Shown: positions 16,221 through 23,211 of the stretch, piece after piece | Layout: every line of letters begins with the position of its first letter | Position numbering within the stretch: the first letter of the stretch is position 1 | From: CAYNUJ01 sp964573255 | Lineage (GTDB): Bacteria; Bacteroidota; Ignavibacteria; Ignavibacteriales; Melioribacteraceae | Assembly (NCBI GenBank): GCA_964573255.1 | Contig: CAZNJB010000040.1 | Span: forward strand, 1 to 27,967 | DNA: 27,967 bases | Direction of reading: 5' to 3' | Translations under genes and position numbers: made by a program | The notes under the pieces: model-generated | Database searches by the model: none | The model's input: only the letters and a program-made list of their open reading frames with translations | Told to the model about the DNA's origin: nothing

Positions 16221-16586
16221 TCACCTTCCTATTATATATGCAATAAAAATAAACAGCATTGTAATAAATAGATTCAATGCAACATTTCCGAACGCGAGCA
16301 GTAATTCCGAATCGCGTAATAAATTAAATGTTTCGAATGAAAATGTGGAGAATGTTGTTAATCCTCCGCAGAAACCGACTGCAAGGAGTAATTTCATATT
16401 TGCACTCAAAAACTCTTTATCATCAAACCAAAATATTAGTGCTCCAAGAATAAAACTTCCGAGTGCATTCACTGCTAATGTCCCAAATGGAAATAATGCC
16501 GGGACAAATTTATATATTTTGGTTGAGATTAAATATCTCAACATCCCTCCGAATCCGGTACCTATAAAAACAAATAAATATTTCAT
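16221..16586 (-). CDS. crcB: Fluoride channel CrcB/Fluc
   Basis: Small dual-topology membrane protein that exports fluoride ion as a dimer. The 121 residues hold four hydrophobic helices. Signature motifs are GTGFGGMLRYLIS (9-21), GTLAVNALGSFILG with the conserved Asn (about 35-48), and GFCGGLTTFSTFSFE (72-86), which carries the phenylalanine box and the central sodium-site glycine/threonine segment. The ATG at 16586 lacks a recognisable Shine-Dalgarno sequence; the preceding bases are AT-only. No fluoride riboswitch fold or its conserved bases were found in the 100-base divergent gap, so fluoride control, if any, is by other means. It leads the crcB-DUF190 pair. Confidence 0.94.
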   Translation of the reverse strand: MKYLFVFIGTGFGGMLRYLISTKIYKFVPALFPFGTLAVNALGSFILGALIFWFDDKEFLSANMKLLLAVGFCGGLTTFSTFSFETFNLLRDSELLLAFGNVALNLFITMLFIFIAYIIGR

Positions 16587-16686
16587 TATTACAATAAAAT
16601 GTTTCTGAATAAAACTTTTTTCAAATTCTCGAGTCTAAACATATAAATAAGAATTCATTCTAACAATCAATCATTTCGGAGGTGTT

Positions 16687-17592
16687 ATGCAAAGGAACGT
16701 ATTTACCATATTCACGGTGATTTTATTTACTGTTCTACTATCAGTAAACTCATTTGGAAGCAGCAAAAAAATTCTCCACGAAAAAACATTTAAAGTTCAA
16801 GCGGGTGAACTCCTTTTAGTAAAGGCTCAAGGAGGAGATATAGGTGTAAAAGCTTGGGATAAAGACGAAGTGTATATTAAAGTAGTGGGAACCGAAAAAG
16901 CCGGGAAGAAAATCAAATTCACATTTAAGAAGACGGAAGACGGTGTGGTTGTGGAAGCCAAGAAGAAAGGCAATAACTGGTTTAACTGGGGAAGCGGAAT
17001 AAACTACAGAATTTTAATCCGGACTCCGGTTGATTTTAATGTGAATCTGCAAACTAGCGGCGGAGACGTTAAGTTAATAGGTCTTACCGGAAATCATTCG
17101 GTTAAAACCTCAGGTGGGGATATTTTAGCCAAGGATGTAAAGGGTGAAGTCAGTCTAACTACTTCGGGTGGTGATATAAAAACGGAGAATTGTGAAACGG
17201 ATATTTCTGCTTCAACGTCCGGTGGGGATATTGAAATTAATGACAATACCGGCAATGTTTCTGTTGCAACTTCAGGAGGGGATATCGATTTAGCAGTAAG
17301 TAACGGTAAAGTTTCTGCTAGCACTTCAGGTGGTGATATTGTCATAAGTTATTCCGGTGAAAATAAAGGAATTCACGCTGGTACAAGTGGAGGTGATATA
17401 AAAGTGACACTTCCTCGCGATATAAAAGCTGATGCTCTCTTCAAGACTAGTGGTGGAGAGGTCGAAGTTGAATTTCCTAATGCAACTGTTGATGTAGTAA
17501 AAAGCTATAAATACGAAGGTAAATTGAACGGTGGCGGTGAAAAAATAATTTGCAAAACCTCCGGCGGCGATATTATTGTAAACAGTAAGTAA
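16687..17592 (+). CDS. Exported DUF4097-type TSGGD-repeat protein
   Basis: A secreted or periplasmic 301-residue protein. Residues 1-24 are a signal peptide (basic MQRN, hydrophobic core, cut near NSFGS). The body is a repeat protein of the DUF4097 (adhesin-like) type, expected to form a right-handed beta-solenoid. Nine TSGGD/TSGGE units can be counted, mostly 17-20 residues apart, each followed by alternating hydrophobic residues (QTSGGDVKL, KTSGGDILA, TTSGGDIKT, STSGGDIEI, ATSGGDIDL and so on). A degenerate first unit is QGGDIGV and a broken one is NGGGEKI. No lipobox cysteine is present and no membrane anchor follows. GGAGG directly before the ATG is a strong ribosome-binding site. Function unknown; members often neighbour envelope-stress regulators, none of which is seen here. 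Confidence 0.88.
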   Translation: MQRNVFTIFTVILFTVLLSVNSFGSSKKILHEKTFKVQAGELLLVKAQGGDIGVKAWDKDEVYIKVVGTEKAGKKIKFTFKKTEDGVVVEAKKKGNNWFNWGSGINYRILIRTPVDFNVNLQTSGGDVKLIGLTGNHSVKTSGGDILAKDVKGEVSLTTSGGDIKTENCETDISASTSGGDIEINDNTGNVSVATSGGDIDLAVSNGKVSASTSGGDIVISYSGENKGIHAGTSGGDIKVTLPRDIKADALFKTSGGEVEVEFPNATVDVVKSYKYEGKLNGGGEKIICKTSGGDIIVNSK

Positions 17593-17673
17593 TGGAAAGA
17601 ATCAGAATTTTTGTTGATTAACTGAGATTTTTGCGGAAGTATGGTTGGGCGCTTTTGTGTATGGAATTGGAAG

Positions 17674-17715
17674 CTTGATTCTGGATACTGGATACTGGAT
17701 GCTAGATGCTGGATG
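17674..17715 (+). repeat. 7-bp tandem repeat (CTGGATA/CTGGATG)
   Basis: Six consecutive heptamers: CTTGATT, CTGGATA, CTGGATA, CTGGATG, CTAGATG, CTGGATG (17674-17715). The unit period is seven, so it shifts frame each copy and is not coding for a simple peptide repeat. It lies in the 255-base gap between the DUF4097 gene and nhaC. The rest of that gap is plain AT-rich sequence, apart from a 10-bp palindrome ATACTAGTAT at 17727-17736. Confidence 0.9.
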
Positions 17716-17847
17716 TTATTGATTTTATACTAGTATGGAATAATTCTATAAAGTGCATATTACCTTTCGCAGTTTTAGTACTTTAATTTTAATCATAACA
17801 ATTATATATTTAATATCTTTTTTCTCAATAATGGTTCATAAAGCTGT

Positions 17848-19725
17848 TTGAAAAAAATACTCTTATTCATATTCGTAATTATTACAATTCAACTGAGCGC
17901 ACAAACGCTTAAGTCTCCGCAGTACACTTTATCCGGAATTCAAACCGAAATTGAAATAACCGGTATCCCATCTAATTGGGAGAAAATAAACATCCGGATT
18001 ACGGGTGATGAGGATTTAACTTTCAATGCAGACGTTAGTGATTCGGAAGTTAAATTGAAAGTTGAAATTCCTGCTTCAGGTAAATATGAAATTTCCGTTC
18101 CCGAATTAGGATTGAAAAGTGAAATAAGAGTAATCCCGGGATGGTTCAGTATTATCCCTCCGCTTCTCGCAATTGCATTGGCATTATTATTAAGGGAAGT
18201 CGTTACTTCCTTGCTTGCAGGCATATTTATTGGCGCAATATTTATGTATGATTTCAATCCTGCAGTTGCTTTTTTAAGGATGATCGACACAGTAATGCTG
18301 AATTCCTTGGCGGATAAAGATCACATTACAATAATTGTATTTACACTTTTATTCGGCTCGGTAATTGGTGTTATAGCAAAGAACGGGGGAACTATAGGCA
18401 TTTCCAATATTGTGGTGAAATTTGCGAAGAACGCTCGTTCCGGTTTAATTTCATCTTGGTTGATGGGTCTATTTATATTTTTCGACGACTATGCCAACAG
18501 CTTAATTATAGGGAATATGATGCGTCCGATTACGGATAAACTCAAAATATCCCGAGAAAAATTGGCTTATATTGTTGATTCAACTGCTGCTCCCGTTGCA
18601 AGTTTGGTAATTGTATCATCGTGGATTGGTTTTGAGGTAGGCTTAATATCGGAAGGATTGAATGCCATCGGTTCAAATCAAAGTGCCTACGATGTGTTTC
18701 TGCAAACGATTCCTTACAGATTTTATCCTATTGCTGCATTGGTATTTGTTTTTCTTACTTCCTATTTAAACAGAGATTTCGGACCGATGTACAAGGCTGA
18801 AATGCGTGCAAGGAAAGGTGGTGCTCTTTACGAAAATCATTCTGTCGATGAAGAATCATTCGAGATTGAATCGAAATTTGAAACGACAAATGCCAAATGG
18901 TGGAACGGAGTGATCCCAATTTTGGTTCTAATTGTCGGTACGGTTTTAGGACTGTTATTCACTGGAATCAATGGTTTGGAACAAGAAGGAGTTGTTGATT
19001 ACGGAATTAGGCAAATTATAAGCAAGTCCGATTCCTCTTCTTCATTGCTTTGGGCAAGTTTTTCTGCAACTGTAATTGCAGTTATTATGAGTGTGTCTCA
19101 AAAATTATTGAATTTAAACAAAGCAATATCTGCGGTTAGCAAAGGCTTGCAATCAATGTTGTTTGCATCTGTAATTCTTGTCTTAGCATGGTCGATAAGT
19201 TTTGTAACAAACGAACTTCATACCGCCGATTATTTAATTTCAATTCTAAGCGATTCGATCGACCCAAGACTATTGCCCGTAATGGTATTTATGATCTGTG
19301 CGTTAATAAGTTTTTCTACCGGAACAAGTTGGGGAACTATGGCAATAGTTATGCCGATCGTAATTCCGTTGGCTTCAAAAATATCAATTAATTTCGGATT
19401 GGATCCTCAGACCACAAATTTAATTTTGATCGGGGTGGTAAGCTCGGTTTTGGCAGGTTCCGTATTCGGTGATCACTGTTCTCCAATTGCGGATACAACG
19501 ATATTGAGTTCAATGGCTTCACGCTGTAACCACATTGATCACGTTAAAACGCAATTACCATATGCGTTAACGGTCGGAGTAATTTCAATGCTTTTAGGTG
19601 ATCTTCTAACTGCATTCGGATTAAATCCATTAGTAGCAATTGTACTTATTATAGCAGCGCTGATTGGTGTGCTTTTTATTTTCGGTAAGCCGGTTCCTAA
19701 TTACTCTCTTGAGGAACAGGAGTAA
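17848..19725 (+). CDS. nhaC: NhaC-family Na+/H+ antiporter with exported N-terminal domain
   Basis: Membrane antiporter of the NhaC/COG1757 type. Residues 1-19 are a signal peptide (KKILLFIFVIITIQLSAQ). Residues 20-105 form a beta-rich, probably extracytoplasmic domain. The transporter proper starts at GWFSIIPPLLAIALALLLREV. Diagnostic segments are FIFFDDYANSLIIGNMMRPITDK with its conserved Asp pair, DSTAAPVASLVIVSSWIGFE, FSTGTSWGTMAIVMPIVIPLA and AGSVFGDHCSPIADTTILSSMASRCNHIDHVKTQLPY. At 625 residues it is longer than typical NhaC because of the added N-terminal part. The start is TTG at 17848 with no Shine-Dalgarno; a six-codon frame ATG(17831)...TGA overlaps it. The ion pair is inferred from family; organic-acid exchange occurs in some relatives. 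The last 29 bases overlap uvrC on the other strand. Confidence 0.88.
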   Translation: MKKILLFIFVIITIQLSAQTLKSPQYTLSGIQTEIEITGIPSNWEKINIRITGDEDLTFNADVSDSEVKLKVEIPASGKYEISVPELGLKSEIRVIPGWFSIIPPLLAIALALLLREVVTSLLAGIFIGAIFMYDFNPAVAFLRMIDTVMLNSLADKDHITIIVFTLLFGSVIGVIAKNGGTIGISNIVVKFAKNARSGLISSWLMGLFIFFDDYANSLIIGNMMRPITDKLKISREKLAYIVDSTAAPVASLVIVSSWIGFEVGLISEGLNAIGSNQSAYDVFLQTIPYRFYPIAALVFVFLTSYLNRDFGPMYKAEMRARKGGALYENHSVDEESFEIESKFETTNAKWWNGVIPILVLIVGTVLGLLFTGINGLEQEGVVDYGIRQIISKSDSSSSLLWASFSATVIAVIMSVSQKLLNLNKAISAVSKGLQSMLFASVILVLAWSISFVTNELHTADYLISILSDSIDPRLLPVMVFMICALISFSTGTSWGTMAIVMPIVIPLASKISINFGLDPQTTNLILIGVVSSVLAGSVFGDHCSPIADTTILSSMASRCNHIDHVKTQLPYALTVGVISMLLGDLLTAFGLNPLVAIVLIIAALIGVLFIFGKPVPNYSLEEQE

Positions 19726-21538
19726 AATGAAAGTGTTTATAAACTAATTCTCCCTTTACTTTTCCGATGCATTCAATCAAATCGTCCAGCGAAGCCTTTT
19801 CAATTTCTTTAACGCTTTTGAATTCTTTAAGTAACTTCTCAGCAATTTTATCGCCTATCCCTTTTATTTCGGTCAGTTCGCTTCTGAATGTTCTTTTTTC
19901 TCTTCGCTGTCGGTGGAATGTTATTGCAAATCGGTGTGCTTCATCGCGTACATGTTGCAATAGTTTTAATGATGATGAAGTCTTGGGAATAGTTTGTGCT
20001 TCCGAAATACCTGGAAGGAAAACCTCTTCCAATCTTTTAGCGAGTCCGATAATCTCGTAATTTTTTGCATTCAGTGAATTCAATACCTGCACTGCACTGG
20101 AAAGCTGTCCTTTGCCGCCATCGACCATAATTAAATCGGGGAAAGGTTCATCGTTTTCAATCAGTTTGGAATATCTGCGGTGGATTACTTCGCGCATACT
20201 GGCAAAATCGTCGGGACCTTCAACATCATTAATTATAAATTTCCGGTACAAACTCTTTTTCGGTTTCCCGTCAACGAATACTACCATACTTGCAACGGTA
20301 TCAGTTCCCTGTAAATTAGAAATATCAAAGCATTCAATTTTGCGGGGAAGATGTTTTAATCTCAAATCCCTTTTAAGAGCCGAAAGGGCGTAGGGTACAT
20401 TCCCTTCCTTTTTCATCTTTTGCAACTGAATTTCTTTTAACTGCAAGATGGCATTCTGTTTGCACATTTTTACCAAAGCTTTCGATTCGCTTGCAATCTT
20501 CGGAATCACGAATTTCGGTTTCCTTTCAGCTTTGCTTTTCAGCCAGTCGATGAGTGTGGCAGAATCCGTAGGCTCGACTTCAAGCAAAATTTCTTTCGGC
20601 ACCTCGACATATTCACCGTAGTAAAATTTTATTATTGCGTTATAAATATCTTTCTCCGTATCCCCCGGTTCGGCGGAAAGTTTTAGCTGTTTTTTACCTA
20701 CCAATTTACCCGAGCGGATATTCAATATTGTACATGCGACGTCTTTTCCTTCAAAAGCAGCGGAAATAACGTCCCTATCCTCAAAGTCATTTGTAACAAC
20801 TTTCTGCTTTGAAGAGTAAATATTCAGGTTATTTATACGGTCGCGCAATTCAGCTGCCTTTTCAAAATTTAGATTAGCAGCGTAACGCTCCATTTCAACT
20901 TTCAATTCATCTATTAATTCGTCAGTCTTTCCTTTAAGAACCTTAATTACTTGCTGGACCATCTTTTGATAATCAACTTCCGAAATTAAACCTTCACAAG
21001 GTCCGTCGCACTTTTTGATATGATAATCCAAACAAACCTTAATCTTTTTCTTTTCGATCACCTCGCTATCGATATAATATTTGCAGCTTCTAATCTTAAA
21101 GATTTTGTTAATCATTCTCAGAGAGCGCTTCATATTTTTCACGTCCGTGTAAGGACCAAAATATTTTGATCCGTCACGTATAATTTGCCGTGTTGGAAAT
21201 ATCTGTGGAAAAGGTTCGTTTGTAATGCGAATATAGGGGAAAGACTTATCATCTTTTAAATTTATATTGTAGCGCGGTTTTAATTCCTTAATTAAATTAT
21301 TTTCAAGAACCAAAGCCTCGACTTCGGAATCTGTAATAATTAGTTCTAAATCCTCGATTTTTTTCACCAAAGCCAAAGTCTTTGGATTGTCGATATTTTT
21401 TTGAAAATAGGAACGAACCCGGTTGCGCAAATTTTTCGCTTTGCCAACATAAATTACCCTTGACGATTTATCCTTAAACTGATAAACGCCGGGTAAAGCC
21501 GGTATTCCTTCTAATTTATTTGTTAATTGCTCATTCAT
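19697..21538 (-). CDS. uvrC: Excinuclease ABC subunit C
   Basis: Makes the dual incisions in nucleotide excision repair after UvrAB damage recognition. Domain order is complete in 613 residues. An N-terminal GIY-YIG nuclease comes first (GVYQFKDKSSRVIYVGKAKNLRNRV). A Cys-containing linker follows (CLDYHIKKCDGPCEG), then a UVR motif (NLNFEKAAELRDRI). Next is the UvrC RNase H-like nuclease (IECFDISNLQGTDTVASMVVFVDGKP, with LIMVDGGKGQLSSA), and last are tandem helix-hairpin-helix motifs (LTEIKGIGDKIAEKLLKEF). I chose the ATG at 21538; an in-frame TTG at 21562 would add eight residues without support, and no clear Shine-Dalgarno is seen for either. Its 3' end overlaps nhaC by 29 bases. It lies downstream of glgC with a 216-base gap, so it may have its own promoter. 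Confidence 0.97.
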   Translation of the reverse strand: MNEQLTNKLEGIPALPGVYQFKDKSSRVIYVGKAKNLRNRVRSYFQKNIDNPKTLALVKKIEDLELIITDSEVEALVLENNLIKELKPRYNINLKDDKSFPYIRITNEPFPQIFPTRQIIRDGSKYFGPYTDVKNMKRSLRMINKIFKIRSCKYYIDSEVIEKKKIKVCLDYHIKKCDGPCEGLISEVDYQKMVQQVIKVLKGKTDELIDELKVEMERYAANLNFEKAAELRDRINNLNIYSSKQKVVTNDFEDRDVISAAFEGKDVACTILNIRSGKLVGKKQLKLSAEPGDTEKDIYNAIIKFYYGEYVEVPKEILLEVEPTDSATLIDWLKSKAERKPKFVIPKIASESKALVKMCKQNAILQLKEIQLQKMKKEGNVPYALSALKRDLRLKHLPRKIECFDISNLQGTDTVASMVVFVDGKPKKSLYRKFIINDVEGPDDFASMREVIHRRYSKLIENDEPFPDLIMVDGGKGQLSSAVQVLNSLNAKNYEIIGLAKRLEEVFLPGISEAQTIPKTSSSLKLLQHVRDEAHRFAITFHRQRREKRTFRSELTEIKGIGDKIAEKLLKEFKSVKEIEKASLDDLIECIGKVKGELVYKHFHFTPVPQESN

Positions 21539-21653
21539 AAAAATTAAAATAGATTTATTCAAATATATGAAATGTAGAAAATAGGTGTGAGAAAAAGAGT
21601 CTTAACTGGATGAAGGAAAACGCTTGTTTATCCGCATTCGGTGGGTAAAGGAG

Positions 21654-21677
21654 ATACTAATAGATGTTTATTAGTAT
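21654..21677. repeat. Perfect hairpin between uvrC and glgC
   Basis: ATACTAATA, a six-base loop (GATGTT), then TATTAGTAT: nine perfect pairs, all but two A-T. It is 78 bases past the glgC stop. It lacks a T run on the minus strand, so it is at best a weak terminator; it could also be an operator or mRNA-stabilising stem. Confidence 0.45.
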
Positions 21678-21754
21678 ATAAACTCACTATTGTCAGTAAA
21701 ACTTCAGCCGTAAAAACTTTAGTTAATGTCCAATTAGACTTCCAATCCAAAATT

Positions 21755-22993
21755 CTATTCAAATTTGTAATTTTTTGGAATGATAACTATTCCGGTATCG
21801 GAAACGGTGAATCGTTTTTTATCTTCTTCCGGATCAAAACCGATTTCGGTTCCTGTTGGAATTATTACATTTTTATCTATTATTGCCCTGCGAATTCTGG
21901 AATGTCTGCCAACGTTTACATTATTCATTATAATAGAATCTGTGATATATGTGTAACTATTTACTCTCACATTTGGACCAATAATTGACCTTTCAACTAA
22001 TCCACCGGATATAATCGTTCCGTCTGTAATGAGAGAATTATATGCCCGTCCGATTCTTTCACCTTCGTGGGATAAAGTTTTTGCAGGAGGAAATTGGTAT
22101 TGCATTGTTCTTAACGGCCAATGTCTGTCATATAAATTGAAAGTAGGTTCAACGTTGATTAAATCCATACTTGCTGCATAATAGCTGTCGATAGTTCCAA
22201 CATCTACCCAATAAGGTTCAGGTTTGTTATTCTCATCCACAAAGCGATAAGCGTGAACGTTAAATTTATTCTCGATCATATAAGGAATTACATGTTTACC
22301 GAAGTCTGTATTTTCATATTTTTTTGCTTCCATTTCAAACAGAACTTCTTTTAATACTTTAGCATTAAAAACATAAATGCCCATATTAACGAATGAATAA
22401 TCAGGTTTGTCAGGAATTACAGGGGGATTCTCCGGCTTTTCGATAAAATCAATTACTTTATAATTTTGATCTACGCTTAATACTCCAAATCTGTTTGCGG
22501 TGGATGCTTTTTGCTCAATGCAAGATACAGTCAAATCCGCATCCATATTAGCATGGTGAAGTACCATTTTAAGATAGTCCATCTTATATATATGATCACC
22601 GGAAAGGATCAGCACCCATTGATAATTCCCATCGTCGATTAAATTCAAATTCTGTTGAATTGCATTTGCGGTTCCCAAATACCAATTATTGCTCTGTTTT
22701 TGCTGAGGTGGAACAGTATAAATAAATTCTCCTAAAGCGGGATTAAAAATACTCCAAGCCTCGAAAATATGTCTGCTTAAAGAATCACTTTTGTATTGAG
22801 TTAGTACATAAATTTTTCTCATTCCCGAATTCAAACAATTCGATAAGGTAAAATCGATTATACGGTATTTCCCTCCAAATGGAACTGATGGTTTTGTCCT
22901 TTCTCTCGTTAACGGATACAGGCGTTCACCTTGTCCACCTGCCAGAACCATTGTAACAGTGTCTCTCAATAATGAAGAACCGCGATATGACAT
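21755..22993 (-). CDS. glgC: Glucose-1-phosphate adenylyltransferase
   Basis: Makes ADP-glucose from ATP and glucose 1-phosphate, the committed step of bacterial glycogen synthesis. The nucleotidyltransferase domain opens with TMVLAGGQGERLYPLTRERTKP, then FGGKYRIIDFTLSNCLNSG. The glucose-1-phosphate region follows (YLGTANAIQQN; LILSGDHIYKMDY; RFGVLSVD; VIDFIEKP; EPYWVDVGTIDSYYAASMDL). The C-terminal third is a left-handed beta-helix of hexapeptide-like repeats (GRAYNSLITDGTIISGGLVERSIIGPNVRVNS...), which carries allosteric and oligomer contacts. The 412-residue length is standard. GAGG about eight bases before the ATG supports the start. With malQ it indicates glycogen or alpha-glucan storage; glycogen synthase and branching enzyme are not in the window. 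Confidence 0.97.
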   Translation of the reverse strand: MSYRGSSLLRDTVTMVLAGGQGERLYPLTRERTKPSVPFGGKYRIIDFTLSNCLNSGMRKIYVLTQYKSDSLSRHIFEAWSIFNPALGEFIYTVPPQQKQSNNWYLGTANAIQQNLNLIDDGNYQWVLILSGDHIYKMDYLKMVLHHANMDADLTVSCIEQKASTANRFGVLSVDQNYKVIDFIEKPENPPVIPDKPDYSFVNMGIYVFNAKVLKEVLFEMEAKKYENTDFGKHVIPYMIENKFNVHAYRFVDENNKPEPYWVDVGTIDSYYAASMDLINVEPTFNLYDRHWPLRTMQYQFPPAKTLSHEGERIGRAYNSLITDGTIISGGLVERSIIGPNVRVNSYTYITDSIIMNNVNVGRHSRIRRAIIDKNVIIPTGTEIGFDPEEDKKRFTVSDTGIVIIPKNYKFE

Positions 22994-23094
22994 TATTTGC
23001 CTCTAATTTTTATTAGCTGAAAAATATGAATAATAATTTTATCTTGTGTTAAGAAATTATTAAATAATTTTTACTATAAATAGCTAAATCGGGT

Positions 23095-23211
23095 ATAAAA
23101 ATCAAGAAAAGATTCATTTTACCGGCGATATTCATAATTCTTATAGGTTTTATTCTAGTTTTTATCTACAAGTATAAAACCGCGTCAAGCAATTTTATTG
23201 ACAATTTTGAT
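23095..23211 (+). other. In-frame N-terminal anchor of the M1 peptidase, upstream of any standard start codon
   Basis: Reading the M1 peptidase frame upstream of its first standard start (TTG at 23212) gives an uninterrupted segment back to a TAA at 23077. Translated from 23095 it is basic then hydrophobic (KKRFILPAIFIILIGFIL), followed by VFIYKYKTAS and a polar linker, exactly a signal anchor or signal peptide. There is no ATG, GTG, TTG or CTG in this frame across the segment. The best-placed codon is ATA at 23095 (ATA AAA ATC AAG AAA), where a single G for A would make ATG. A rare ATA/ATC/ATT start, a mutation, or a sequence error are all possible. Confidence 0.65.

Noticed and set aside
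17094..17345. Minus-strand repeat frame (ISPPEV repeats)
   Set aside because: It is the reverse-strand shadow of the TSGGD repeats; the repeat pattern is forced by the plus-strand codons.
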